DNA of 64,000 nt, taken from NCBI RefSeq assembly GCF_900209925.1, contig NZ_LT907978.1:2389001-2453000 (forward strand), given 5' to 3'. Position 1 is the first letter of the stretch. Every line of letters starts with the position of its first letter. The DNA comes from Anaerobutyricum hallii. GTDB taxonomy: Bacteria; Bacillota; Clostridia; Lachnospirales; Lachnospiraceae. The notes under the pieces are model-generated. The model ran no database searches and was not told where the DNA came from. It was given only the letters and a program-made list of their open reading frames with translations. Below, in pieces: positions 56,301-63,798 of this stretch. The position numbers and the translations under genes were made by a program.

Positions 56301-58838
56301 TCTTGCGGTTGAATCAAGAGATTCATTCGTTGATATTGATGGAGAAGATTTCTCTAAACTCGTATAGACATCTTCATCAATCACATATTTTAGATACAGC
56401 GTTCCTTCTTCTTCCCCTGCTGTAAGAATCTCTTCACCTGTCGCAGTATTTCTTTCAATCGATGCCTTCTTACTTCCCGTCAATTCATGTCCTTCGGTAT
56501 CCGTAAGTATCCAATGTCCCTTATCCTGGTCAAATCCATAATAATCAACATCATTTTCATTCGTTCCATTTAAAGTAACAGTACTAATATCAAATGTATC
56601 CCCGCCAATCATATTCAATGTCTTCACACCGTTAACCACTTTGATATTCTTTAACGGATATAACGGTACGATCGCATTAATATTAGAATTCATACTCACT
56701 GCATCATAGCTGAGTACTCCACCTGTCACAGACATTGGACACTTCGTTGCCAGCCAGGTTACCTTATCTTTCAAAGTAACCCCTCCATTACTTACAGCTC
56801 TTTGGATTGCCTTAGCAGACTGATCGATCGAACTTCTGACTGCCTTGCCATTCTTTGTATTCTGGCCTGATGTCCCACTTCCTGATGTATCTTCCGTATA
56901 ATAAAATGTTACACTGTTCATCGCAGCAATGACGTCGTCACTTACCCCTTCCTTTTTCAAGGAGTTCTTCTCCGCTTCGCCAATCGGCTGAACCACTTTA
57001 CTGTAACGTCCTGATGAACTATCATATCCCATTTCATTATCTACAGCAGCACCATTACTATCTTTTACCTGTCCCGAATACAGATTATACTTTTTCCCTG
57101 ATAACTCATAAACAGATCCCATTGTAACCAATGTTTCGTAATTTACAGGATATTCTTCTTCTAAATCTTTCGATTCAAATGTATTCTGGATCTTACCCTC
57201 TTCATTAACCAGGACTCGATGAATCTTAACCTTCGCCATCTCCACGCCAACATCTTCCTCATTGATCGTTCCACTTAAAATATCTTTCCATTCCAGTCCA
57301 GTTAATTCATCCGCAGAAGAACCATCATCACGCTTTTCTGTCCATCCATAAGTTTGTCCATACGACTGCTCATAGTTTTTCGTTGCGGTATATCTGACTG
57401 CACGATTATACAGATTATCCATTGCCGTTATCCCACCTTTTGCGGAGGAAGAGCCAAATATTGTACTAAAATGACTCTGACGATAACCGGAAGTACTAAA
57501 AGACTGTACCGCTGCACTGTCATCATATACAACACCAGATAAAGAGAAAATCGCCACTTTATAAGTAATCGCAACCGGACAGTCATATCCTAACTCTATA
57601 TTCGTTACTGCCTTAGATGACTCCATTCCAACAGCCGTCTGTGCCGGAAGTGTCATACTTGAAGACACTTTATTCTCCGATGTTTCACTATATTCCTTTG
57701 TTTCGGAATAAGCTGTAGATAATGCCTGTTCACACGTCACTTCCAGCTTTAAGGTCTGTTCTACTTCACCAAGAAGAGGAATTCCTCCCGAAAGTGTTGT
57801 TTCAGAACCAATCATCTGGCTATAAGAATAACTTTTTCCAGTTTCAAGAGTATTTGAGGTTGTCACAGAATTCGACTGAGTAAATTCCATACCGACATCT
57901 GCTTCCTGTTTCGATTCATTCTTATAGTAGCTAAGTACCGGATTATTCTTCCCACTTGTTTTATATGTGACACCGGAAACATTATTCTCCACTGCCTGCT
58001 GCAAAGACTCATACTTCTGCGCCTTTGTAACATATTCCAGTCCTTCTCCCGCAAGCACAGATAACTGGAAATCATAAAAAGCTATACCAAACGAATTGTA
58101 ATTATACTTATAAGTCTTTCCTGCCCTGTCTACGCACGTCACAAGCGTATATAAAACATCCTGCGGTGTCTCATCATTAAGCTGGCTTAATGTATCATCT
58201 CCATCCGTTTCTTTCAGTACATCACTGCCACTGATTTTTCGATTGATCGCTCCCGCAATCTCATCCGCTGCCTCCTGGCGTACTTTTTTTAAATCCGTAG
58301 CATAAGAAAGCCCTTTCCATTTTGTGTAATCATTCTTTCGGCTTCCAACAGTATGTTCTGTTGTCTGCGCTAATGCATATGCCAGATCCGCGTATCCACT
58401 TCTCTCCCGGTTCGAGCTTCCTGTAAAGTTCTTCTTAAATCCACCGTCAGCATTCACTCTTGCTGTATAATGGCTATGCGTTCCATAAATCTGTTCTGCT
58501 AGAGAAGCCCACTGGCCAAGCACACTGTCGCTTCCATCAGCCATATCCTTCCCACTCTGTAAAACAGCCTGTAAAAAAGCAAGCTGATTGGTCGGATCGG
58601 TGCGCCCCGTCTTGCTGCCATCATGAATATCAAAATATGTCTTGCCATCAATCACTACTGACCGGATTCCCACGCGATTCTTTGCTTCATGTTCCGCACC
58701 ATCTGCAAACCGGTACTGCACTCCCACCTTAGAAGCCGCCTGGGTTCTAATTGGAGATGCCAGGCCAACCACGACCGGTATCGTAAGCATCACTGTAAGA
58801 ATACCTGTTAACAACTGCCTTGTTCCTTTGTACTTCAT
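53361..58838 (-). CDS. Large secreted protein with aerolysin-like segment, Ig-like and BspA-type repeats
   Basis: 1,825 residues from MKYKGTRQLLTGIL; GAGGTGAGAG supports this ATG, 12 codons inside a longer frame. Signal peptide to ~34 (IRTQAAS). Residues ~315-435 read as alternating Ser/Thr-rich strands (SYSYSQMIGSETTLSG, ETKEYSETSENKVSSS, then LPAQTAVGMESSKAV and LGYDCPVAITYKVAIF), the pattern of aerolysin/ETX-MTX2 beta-pore-forming modules. Residues ~700-1580 are repeated Ig-like/invasin-like folds. A BIG2 domain (~1583-1663, GVRLNKNSIVLSPNAR) and BspA-like leucine-rich repeats (~1706-1803, NIVIPDSVRKIRHKAF) end it. No sorting signal. Last gene of the sigma/PrsW locus; presumed effector. 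The pore-forming assignment is pattern-based and unproven. Confidence 0.8.
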   Translation of the reverse strand: MKYKGTRQLLTGILTVMLTIPVVVGLASPIRTQAASKVGVQYRFADGAEHEAKNRVGIRSVVIDGKTYFDIHDGSKTGRTDPTNQLAFLQAVLQSGKDMADGSDSVLGQWASLAEQIYGTHSHYTARVNADGGFKKNFTGSSNRERSGYADLAYALAQTTEHTVGSRKNDYTKWKGLSYATDLKKVRQEAADEIAGAINRKISGSDVLKETDGDDTLSQLNDETPQDVLYTLVTCVDRAGKTYKYNYNSFGIAFYDFQLSVLAGEGLEYVTKAQKYESLQQAVENNVSGVTYKTSGKNNPVLSYYKNESKQEADVGMEFTQSNSVTTSNTLETGKSYSYSQMIGSETTLSGGIPLLGEVEQTLKLEVTCEQALSTAYSETKEYSETSENKVSSSMTLPAQTAVGMESSKAVTNIELGYDCPVAITYKVAIFSLSGVVYDDSAAVQSFSTSGYRQSHFSTIFGSSSAKGGITAMDNLYNRAVRYTATKNYEQSYGQTYGWTEKRDDGSSADELTGLEWKDILSGTINEEDVGVEMAKVKIHRVLVNEEGKIQNTFESKDLEEEYPVNYETLVTMGSVYELSGKKYNLYSGQVKDSNGAAVDNEMGYDSSSGRYSKVVQPIGEAEKNSLKKEGVSDDVIAAMNSVTFYYTEDTSGSGTSGQNTKNGKAVRSSIDQSAKAIQRAVSNGGVTLKDKVTWLATKCPMSVTGGVLSYDAVSMNSNINAIVPLYPLKNIKVVNGVKTLNMIGGDTFDISTVTLNGTNENDVDYYGFDQDKGHWILTDTEGHELTGSKKASIERNTATGEEILTAGEEEGTLYLKYVIDEDVYTSLEKSSPSISTNESLDSTARIKVNVTTKPFDGSVQAEGTVTTYVGETPVNLFGNEEIKGYALDSTDKKISGAPIVWESRLDEEDGIKLENNQLSFTKSGTFQIRATYRGKHSGWISVKALPRKALTTLTISDDTQPATLESFIYNDQGSPKEIDLSKLTVKAFDQYDGEWKDTSDVKWAVEIDGQSAAFTELSQNKLPIRKAGIYKITAVSQKYNVISNVVELNVKPARKLSSVTIQTDLEKNGIGIGSAYESDLKKDVTVTALDQYGESYDWTKKTYRWITGGKYSAVTEDTLLGLVKGSDTLQLAVGEGENMVESNTINFNVIAKPYVKELYTGDSAVVREGEVYDLSKVNFTAKDQNGDPYELSAKEVDSITWELTDKGTIKSAQVSFDSKAKNLSVTEGTVDYGETGNVILKGTFTNVNGEKALAAQFTLNVRQKPVLDTLKLEQKDADATLKNGENAYVSEYFIVKGLDQYEEDYNLNGVPLTWNSDNEKAFRFNRNNIIAAVEAGKKANITVRATNRLNKEVISNALELKVPRVRSLQKIVLEDVPEAIAFNTVLDVTTLKAICYDDLEEAYSEEELKAYPAKIAYSLDANGTDCKLDTAKNILKTSNKYGYITISAMAVNSSTTTTVQDENGQDIVSSVKVWVGPKVKSLNVTERMIATAGKNEVALEGKCLENAMKVGLFDASGKLIDEKDTKGNAGTQKATLDVPSNIGGKADVTYTVKYAVTDTYMDEPAGKIIVSNKIPATGVRLNKNSIVLSPNAREQLIAYLSPENSTDWLSWKSSQPAMAAVDQNGNVKAIAPGKLAITVTTESGKSASCNLLVGLRKGDVITNGIYRYKVTNTMVDGSGEVEVIGFVKGRSAKKVSIPKSVAWNGIKYNVTSVGTRAFIKNKKIRNIVIPDSVRKIRHKAFYACPNVKKLTIGKNVSFMGAHAFCLNKKLEKIVFRGTKLKQLRKPHVFIEVKHAKVYVPKRKYKAYKKMLSDYGLDRCKFVKK

Positions 58839-58883
58839 ACTCTCACCTCTTATTCTTATACAATATTTTCCCATACAACATTT

Positions 58884-59195
58884 TTATTCCTGTTGTTTAT
58901 GTGCCTTCCTGTCTCGAAACCGAATACAAATCACCGTAAAAATAACTCCTGCCACAAAAGCTATTATACCAATAATCACATAAACATCTGCTCCATTCCG
59001 CAGGAGAACAGATCCATACCCGTCATTAACCGTAGGAATTCCGGATACATGTGCCATTTGAAGCAGGATTCCCATACATACCGTTAATCCAGCAATCAGA
59101 ACTGTCATACTGCCAAGTATCCTTCTGTCATATCGATTGCGAAGAACATTCATCCGCCGGTGAATCTTGCACCGTCTGATCTCCCTTTGATTCAT
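58884..59195 (-). CDS. Small two-helix membrane protein (A)
   Basis: 103 residues: basic cytoplasmic N-terminus (MNQREIRRCKIHRRMNVLRN), helix 1 (~29-48), a ~25-residue extracytoplasmic loop (HVSGIPTVNDGYGSVLLRNG), helix 2 (~72-91) and a basic tail (RFRDRKAHKQQE). GGAGGGAGGG precedes the ATG. It resembles the protein at 60642 in size, topology and charge pattern and may be a distant paralogue. It lies 45 nt before the large secreted protein's start region, so the two are likely co-transcribed. Function unknown; an anti-sigma or secretion-partner role is possible. Confidence 0.7.
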   Translation of the reverse strand: MNQREIRRCKIHRRMNVLRNRYDRRILGSMTVLIAGLTVCMGILLQMAHVSGIPTVNDGYGSVLLRNGADVYVIIGIIAFVAGVIFTVICIRFRDRKAHKQQE

Positions 59196-59222
59196 TCCCT
59201 CCCTCCTTCCTCATTCTTTTTT

Positions 59223-59284
59223 TGCAAATGATACATATTTGCAATTCTTATTTATATAAAGACATATAAAAAAAAATCCTTTCA
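59223..59284 (-). promoter_or_regulatory. Possible ECF-type promoter and dyad before the small membrane/secreted protein genes
   Basis: On the minus strand TGAAAG (59279-59284), 15 nt, GTCT (59260-59263) resembles ECF sigma promoters. TGCAAAT/ATTTGCA (59223-59242) is an inverted repeat just downstream. The match is weak and no second copy was found upstream of the sigma gene. Confidence 0.3.
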
Positions 59285-59351
59285 CCTATTTTGAAAAAAA
59301 TCAAAAATAAATGAAAAGATCTGAAAAGATTTTTAACCTGTTCTATATATT

Positions 59352-59993
59352 CTACATCGAATACTTATTCATTTTTATCAGCAAATGCCATCCTAGAATC
59401 AACAGCACGATCATAACAGACGGAAACAGATATCCAATCCATTTCCATATTCCATCTGCCGAAACAAGTAAATTAAAAATAGCATGAAAAGCACTACTAG
59501 CCCCAAGCAAACCGATTGTTCCTGTCACTTTCAAAAAACCCCAGCAAAATATATAAGCCATTCCAAAACCGAGCAAAATGCCACATAATATATGTAATGC
59601 CCCTGCTGAAATACCACGTACAAGCAAAATATCAAAATCTGCTGCTCCATTTTCCGTCAAATAACATACATTCTCAAATGTAGCAAAACCTACCGCAATC
59701 GCAACCGCAGCTCCGGGAATTCCCTTCCTTTCCGGTTCAAAAATCAAAAGATAAAACAACAGCGGAAGAAGCTTCATCACCTCTTCACAAACCGGTACGA
59801 TCTCTATCGCTGCCACAACCGCATCTGTATGATAATACCCCATAAAAAAACTGCTGACATAAGCAGACAACACACACATTCCCATCCCGATACAGATAAA
59901 CAGCATATATTTACGCATATCTCCCCGTATAAAAATCAATGAGAGGAAAAGCGGAATCGAAATACATATAAAAATATTCTCAATATACATCAT
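59352..59993 (-). CDS. prsW: PrsW-family intramembrane protease
   Basis: 213 residues from MMYIENIF, supported by GGAGGTG 7 nt upstream. It has about seven hydrophobic helices and all PrsW/CPBP-like motifs: EEVMK (70-74), FATFEN (103-108), H134 in ALHILCG and HAIFN (170-174). In Bacillus PrsW begins site-1 cleavage of the anti-sigma factor RsiW. Here it sits in one operon with an ECF-type sigma and small membrane proteins that are natural candidates for such a substrate. Its start overlaps the upstream gene by 14 nt. Confidence 0.9.
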   Translation of the reverse strand: MMYIENIFICISIPLFLSLIFIRGDMRKYMLFICIGMGMCVLSAYVSSFFMGYYHTDAVVAAIEIVPVCEEVMKLLPLLFYLLIFEPERKGIPGAAVAIAVGFATFENVCYLTENGAADFDILLVRGISAGALHILCGILLGFGMAYIFCWGFLKVTGTIGLLGASSAFHAIFNLLVSADGIWKWIGYLFPSVMIVLLILGWHLLIKMNKYSM

Positions 59994-60603
59994 CTCGGGA
60001 CACCTCCCAAACTGTGCATGGTAATAATAACATATTGACAATCGTCAAAACAAAATCAATCAGAAAATACAAATTAAACCTTGTATAGTCATGAATAAAA
60101 TTCGAACTCACATACAACGCCACTTCTAGCACAACACACACAATCATACAGTAACATACCCCATGCGGCTCCTTCTCATACAAAATCCGGAATACAGCGA
60201 TAAAAACAATCACCCCTGCCACCATCGCAAAAATACCGGTAGTAAGAAATACCGGTCCAAAAATTCCGCTCCACATAGAAGCAATCAGAACTCCCGCTCC
60301 ACATATCACAGGAATCTTTGCAATCCGCATCTTTTTTATCCTGTACCGCACGATCTGATAGGTATGCATAAACAAGTAACTGGCAATCCATGAGATTTCC
60401 GACACATAAAACACCTGCGGTACAACGCCCCGAATCACAAGATGAAGCACAAAATAAAGCGTTCCCATCATAAAGCAGCTATGTACCAGCGCCAGTATAA
60501 TATACAAGCGGTCTCTCTTATAAAACCAATATACCATATCTCCAAGCGCCGCAACAAAAAATACCGCTACCTGAAATACATTATCAATAATCTCAAAATT
60601 CAT
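59980..60603 (-). CDS. Polytopic membrane protein of unknown function
   Basis: 207 residues with about seven hydrophobic helices, an exterior N-terminus (MNFEIIDNVFQVAVF) and short basic loops (YRIKKMRIAK). It has no recognised catalytic motif. Paired aromatic residues (VYWFYKRD) follow helix 1. It overlaps prsW by 14 nt at its 3' end and lies 38 nt after the two-helix protein at 60642, so it belongs to the sigma operon. It might be a sensor subunit; this is an inference from position. Confidence 0.7.
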   Translation of the reverse strand: MNFEIIDNVFQVAVFFVAALGDMVYWFYKRDRLYIILALVHSCFMMGTLYFVLHLVIRGVVPQVFYVSEISWIASYLFMHTYQIVRYRIKKMRIAKIPVICGAGVLIASMWSGIFGPVFLTTGIFAMVAGVIVFIAVFRILYEKEPHGVCYCMIVCVVLEVALYVSSNFIHDYTRFNLYFLIDFVLTIVNMLLLPCTVWEVSRDDVY

Positions 60604-60641
60604 CTCTGTTCTCTTTCTCGTTCTTTTTCTTGTTCCTCTTG

Positions 60642-61034
60642 TTATTCTTGTTGTTTTTTCTTCTCAGGCTGTCCGCCTGTTTCCATTCTATGCTGATATT
60701 CCCTCGTTCTGCGCTTATGTTCCTCAACCCTTCGCAAACGATACAACAATACCGTCACACATACGCCAAGCGCAAATGCTAACACGCCCATGCAAATATA
60801 TCCCAATGCCTCATAATGTCCCAACATACTCGCTGTTCCCATCGTATAATCAATATTACCTACAGAAGCCTGCTTCACTACCCCCGGCATGAAACTTCCT
60901 ATTCCGATAACAAGCATCAGACATAACGCTACACCACACACACTGAACATACACTGTTTCTTACGTCTTTCCTTACTACGAAGCTCCCGTGTTCTTCTAT
61001 AAATCAATTGCTGACGCTCTTTATTCGTCCGCAT
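60642..61034 (-). CDS. Small two-helix membrane protein (B), candidate anti-sigma
   Basis: 130 residues: a highly basic N-terminal ~28 residues (MRTNKERQQLIYRRTRELRS), helix 1 (~30-50), a ~35-residue loop (MPGVVKQASVGNIDYTMG), helix 2 (~75-96) and a basic C-terminal tail (LRRVEEHKRRTREYQHRM). Its start overlaps the sigma gene's end by 14 nt, the position typical of anti-sigma factors, but it lacks the zinc-binding HxxxCxxC of ZAS-type anti-sigmas. It is therefore a candidate rather than recognised anti-sigma, and a possible PrsW substrate. Confidence 0.7.
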   Translation of the reverse strand: MRTNKERQQLIYRRTRELRSKERRKKQCMFSVCGVALCLMLVIGIGSFMPGVVKQASVGNIDYTMGTASMLGHYEALGYICMGVLAFALGVCVTVLLYRLRRVEEHKRRTREYQHRMETGGQPEKKKQQE

Positions 61035-61575
61035 ACGAAAACCCTCCCTGCTCTAAAATCTTCCGCAAACTCTTCTTTCCTCTATGTACCAGATTCGTCA
61101 TCTGCTGTTCACTCTTTCCAAGAATCTTTCCAGCCTCACTATAACTCATCTCCTCTATACTCACAAGATATAACGCCTCTCTGTACTCCGTCTTCAACTT
61201 CGCCATCGCCTCATAAAGACACTTTTCCCTCTCATTTTGCAAAAGCCTTGTCTCCACCAGTTCTTCACTCGGCAATTCAAAATCCACCTCATCCAAATGC
61301 AAAAACCACAACTTATGTTTTTGTGTGTGACGAATCGTCAGATTTCTCGCTGTTTTATAAAGATAAGCTCGAAAACTCCCCTTTCCATCAATCGGACGCT
61401 CCTTCGCAAAAACTCTCGCAAACGCCTCGATCATCAAATCCTCCGACTCATGGATATCATGAATATAACCATTTATATAATAAGTAAGTGCATCTCCATA
61501 TCGGTCAACCAGTATGTCCGCACTTTCTTCCCTTCCCTCTAAGTACTCTCTGTAAGCCATCTCATCTGAAATCAC
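61021..61575 (-). CDS. ECF-type sigma factor
   Basis: 184 residues from GTG (VISDEMAYREYLE); GAGGGGG 7 nt upstream fixes this start, though a GTG nine codons earlier is in frame. Region 2 is seen at ~25-85 (ALTYYINGYIHDIHESEDLM, AFARVF, FRAYLYKTARNL). Region 4 is at ~130-180 (REALYLVSIEEMSYSEAGKI, then LGKSEQQMTNLVHRGKKSL). There is no region 1.1 or 3, as in ECF factors. It heads a run of co-oriented overlapping genes with a PrsW protease and a giant secreted protein. Its regulon probably includes these, but the promoter it reads is not identified. Confidence 0.88.
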   Translation of the reverse strand: MISDEMAYREYLEGREESADILVDRYGDALTYYINGYIHDIHESEDLMIEAFARVFAKERPIDGKGSFRAYLYKTARNLTIRHTQKHKLWFLHLDEVDFELPSEELVETRLLQNEREKCLYEAMAKLKTEYREALYLVSIEEMSYSEAGKILGKSEQQMTNLVHRGKKSLRKILEQGGFSYADE

Positions 61576-61696
61576 GCACACACCCCCTCGTATCCGTTTC
61601 ACTGCTATAGACTTCCTAATCCGATCAAAATCACCAATTTCACCTCGGACCGTATACTCTATTTTATACGAAGACCTTGTATTTTACAAGAAAACA

Positions 61697-61749
61697 TAAA
61701 AAAAAATCGTATACCAGCCTCTGATCTACAGCTGCCGGTATACGATTTT
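61697..61749 (-). terminator. Terminator of the 61827 gene
   Basis: AAAATCGTATACC pairs with GGTATACGATTTT, followed on the minus strand by TTTTTTTTT, ~75 nt after the stop. Confidence 0.85.
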
Positions 61750-61826
61750 ATACCAGGTGTGAAATGATACGCATCTCACAATAAGAATGACTTAATATCC
61801 TTTCCATAAGATATGTGCTACAGTGT

Positions 61827-62426
61827 CTATGCCTCTTCTACAACCGGAAAAACCTGCTGTACTTCATAAGCGATAATTCCCATTGCTGCGATTGCATTTT
61901 TGTAAATAGGATAATGCCTTGTAGACAAAAATGCCTTTGCTACCGACATTCTCCACCAAATGACAAACGTTCCGTCTTCTTCAAGATTAACATCATATTT
62001 GTATTTTTTATCAAGTACAGTTAGTTCCCCATGATCTCCCCGTTCGACATCCCAGCCATACTTTGAAATAAAAACTGGCTGCATTTTTTTAAAGAATTCA
62101 TCAGATGTGACCCCTGCCGGAAGTTTGAACTTCATTCTGCGAAGCCGCCTCACTTTATGGTCTGCATATGTATCGATCAGGCATACAAGACACAGCAAGA
62201 TAAATGCAGCAATTGCCAGCCATCCTGTGAAATCCCCTTTCAGAATTCCAATTATCAAACTGATTGGAACCAGTATATATAATTTGCGGAATTTCTTGAT
62301 TTCATCCGGTAATGGTTCCGGCGAGGTGACTGTTCTTGCCTGCGAAGTATCCTCTTCTCCGCCCATACTTCCTCTTATGTAGCCGTCATGAACAGATTCC
62401 ATGAATCCTTTCTCTTTCTTTGCCAT
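61827..62426 (-). CDS. Hypothetical membrane protein
   Basis: 199 residues. A charged N-terminus (MAKKEKGFMESVHDGYIRG) is followed by two close hydrophobic helices (~48-86, LYILVPISLIIGILKG and LAIAAFILLCLVCLI) and a C-terminal globular domain (~98-190, PAGVTSDEFFKKMQPVFISKYG, split) that looks soluble and cytoplasmic. No known motif. GGAGG precedes the ATG. It lies 28 nt after the small 62455 gene, probably co-transcribed. Confidence 0.7.
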   Translation of the reverse strand: MAKKEKGFMESVHDGYIRGSMGGEEDTSQARTVTSPEPLPDEIKKFRKLYILVPISLIIGILKGDFTGWLAIAAFILLCLVCLIDTYADHKVRRLRRMKFKLPAGVTSDEFFKKMQPVFISKYGWDVERGDHGELTVLDKKYKYDVNLEEDGTFVIWWRMSVAKAFLSTRHYPIYKNAIAAMGIIAYEVQQVFPVVEEA

Positions 62427-62454
62427 TGATGATTCCTCCCATTATTTAAAATAA

Positions 62455-62652
62455 TTACCTGAAAAGCCAACGCTTAATCAAAGCTACCGGAATTAAAATC
62501 CAGCCAAACATTGCTCCGATTAAAAAACGCTGAATCCACATATCTCCGATTCTCCCAATAATTACTTTGTTCGCGTAAATGGTCTCACCCACTGACCAAT
62601 AGCCAAGCACAAAATATGAAATCCCGAAAATTGCACTGATTATTTCTCCCAT
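62455..62652 (-). CDS. Small membrane protein
   Basis: 65 residues, two hydrophobic helices (~4-20, ~42-60) and a basic end (IKRWLFR). AGGAGG lies just upstream of the ATG. Linked by 28 nt to the 61827 gene. No family recognised. Confidence 0.65.
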   Translation of the reverse strand: MGEIISAIFGISYFVLGYWSVGETIYANKVIIGRIGDMWIQRFLIGAMFGWILIPVALIKRWLFR

Positions 62653-62771
62653 AACCTTTTCCTCCTGTGTTCCTTTTATATTTATTTTTGCTTATAATTA
62701 TAGACTCCATAAAAAGCAATTACTATCTGCAAATTTCCTGGAAATTTTCCTTATTTTATTTCACAAAGCAC

Positions 62772-63533
62772 CTATGCACATTCCACTAATAAACTACTAC
62801 CTTCTAATGAGCCTTTCATTTTCTTCTCCCATTCTTCACGAAACTTTCCCACTTGAAAACGTTTCGCATAAACTACTGAAAATTTTTCTTCTAAGTTTAT
62901 AACTTCTTTAATGTCACAAATCCTATATATTTCTAAGTACTTATCGTCCTCTCCTTTTGATGCTGCCAGATAAAATTCCTGTTCTAAAAACACAATCCCT
63001 TTTGGCGCTATCTTCACTTTTTGATACTCGTTGTTATCTGTTTGCAGAACAATATCAATATATTTCTGACCTTCTATAGACCGTTCTAATTCCCATATTT
63101 TAGACAGTTCTACTTTCTCGGAATTTTCCCTATAATACTCCAATTCATTTCTTATTTCTCCTGCACCAACAACCTGCGCTCTTCCACTATCTTTTTTCAT
63201 TAATTTATCTACAATATTTTTTATTTGTTTTTTAGAAAGGACTTTACTTCCCAAAAGAATTTTACATACTGCCAACGCTTCCTCTGGCAGCAACAATTCA
63301 CCATTTTCTTGTAACATATAATATTTTCTACTATTCCGATCATATTTTACAGATGTTTTTCCACTTCCTGCAAAATAAGGGTCTGATACAACTCCATCTA
63401 TTTCCGAAAGATCACGCTGAATACTTCTTGTTGATACTTTATATTCCTGTGCCATTTCTTCTTTATTAATTCCTTCCCCGTTTTGAAGTCTTGCAAAAAT
63501 TTTAAGAATACGTTTTTTTCCGTTCACTTCCAT
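62772..63533 (-). CDS. HTH/WYL-domain transcriptional regulator
   Basis: 253 residues from MEVNGKKRILKIFARLQNGE; GAGG lies 7 nt upstream. An N-terminal winged HTH (NKEEMAQEYKVSTRSIQRDL, ~19-38) is followed by a linker and a WYL-like ligand domain in which GIVFLEQEFYLAASKGEDDK (~178-197) corresponds to the WYL segment (here FYL). WYL regulators often respond to nucleic-acid-derived ligands. A 17-codon micro-ORF precedes it by 28 nt, and the palindrome at 63630 likely marks its autoregulated promoter. Confidence 0.82.
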   Translation of the reverse strand: MEVNGKKRILKIFARLQNGEGINKEEMAQEYKVSTRSIQRDLSEIDGVVSDPYFAGSGKTSVKYDRNSRKYYMLQENGELLLPEEALAVCKILLGSKVLSKKQIKNIVDKLMKKDSGRAQVVGAGEIRNELEYYRENSEKVELSKIWELERSIEGQKYIDIVLQTDNNEYQKVKIAPKGIVFLEQEFYLAASKGEDDKYLEIYRICDIKEVINLEEKFSVVYAKRFQVGKFREEWEKKMKGSLEGSSLLVECA

Positions 63534-63560
63534 ATCAAACCTCACATAAACTTTCTAAAA

Positions 63561-63614
63561 TCATTTTTTGACAATAATAATTACGATACCCGCTACCGTT
63601 CTTAATAATCCCAT
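63561..63614 (-). CDS. Hydrophobic 17-residue micro-ORF
   Basis: MGLLRTVAGIVIIIVKK with AGGAGG 6 nt before the ATG, the strongest ribosome binding site of the locus. The sequence is one membrane-spanning stretch with basic ends. It could be a leader peptide controlling the WYL gene or a small membrane peptide/toxin. Translation is not proven. Confidence 0.5.
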   Translation of the reverse strand: MGLLRTVAGIVIIIVKK

Positions 63615-63629
63615 ATTATCCCTCCTCGC

Positions 63630-63650
63630 ATATCAGTTATAATCTGATAT
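63630..63650 (-). promoter_or_regulatory. Palindromic operator over the WYL-gene promoter
   Basis: ATATCAG-TTATAAT-CTGATAT is a perfect 7-bp dyad around a possible -10 (ATTATAA on the minus strand), 15 nt upstream of the micro-ORF. Autoregulation by the WYL protein is inferred. Confidence 0.5.
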
Positions 63651-63739
63651 CATTTCTTGTTTTAATCATTTACGTTGAACTGCTGTTGCCATCTCTTTAC
63701 TGCTGAAATCATTTTAGCACAGATCATTCCGCTTATTTT

Positions 63740-63769
63740 TGACAAGTCAGTTATCCATATGATATAGTT
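63740..63769 (+). promoter_or_regulatory. Promoter of the 63799 gene
   Basis: TTGACA (63740-63745), 18-nt spacer, TATAGT (63764-63769); AAAGGAG follows before the ATG. TGAC-AA-GTCA is a small dyad at the -35. Confidence 0.55.
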
Positions 63770-63798
63770 TTCTTATACTTAGAAAGGAGTTTTAGCAT

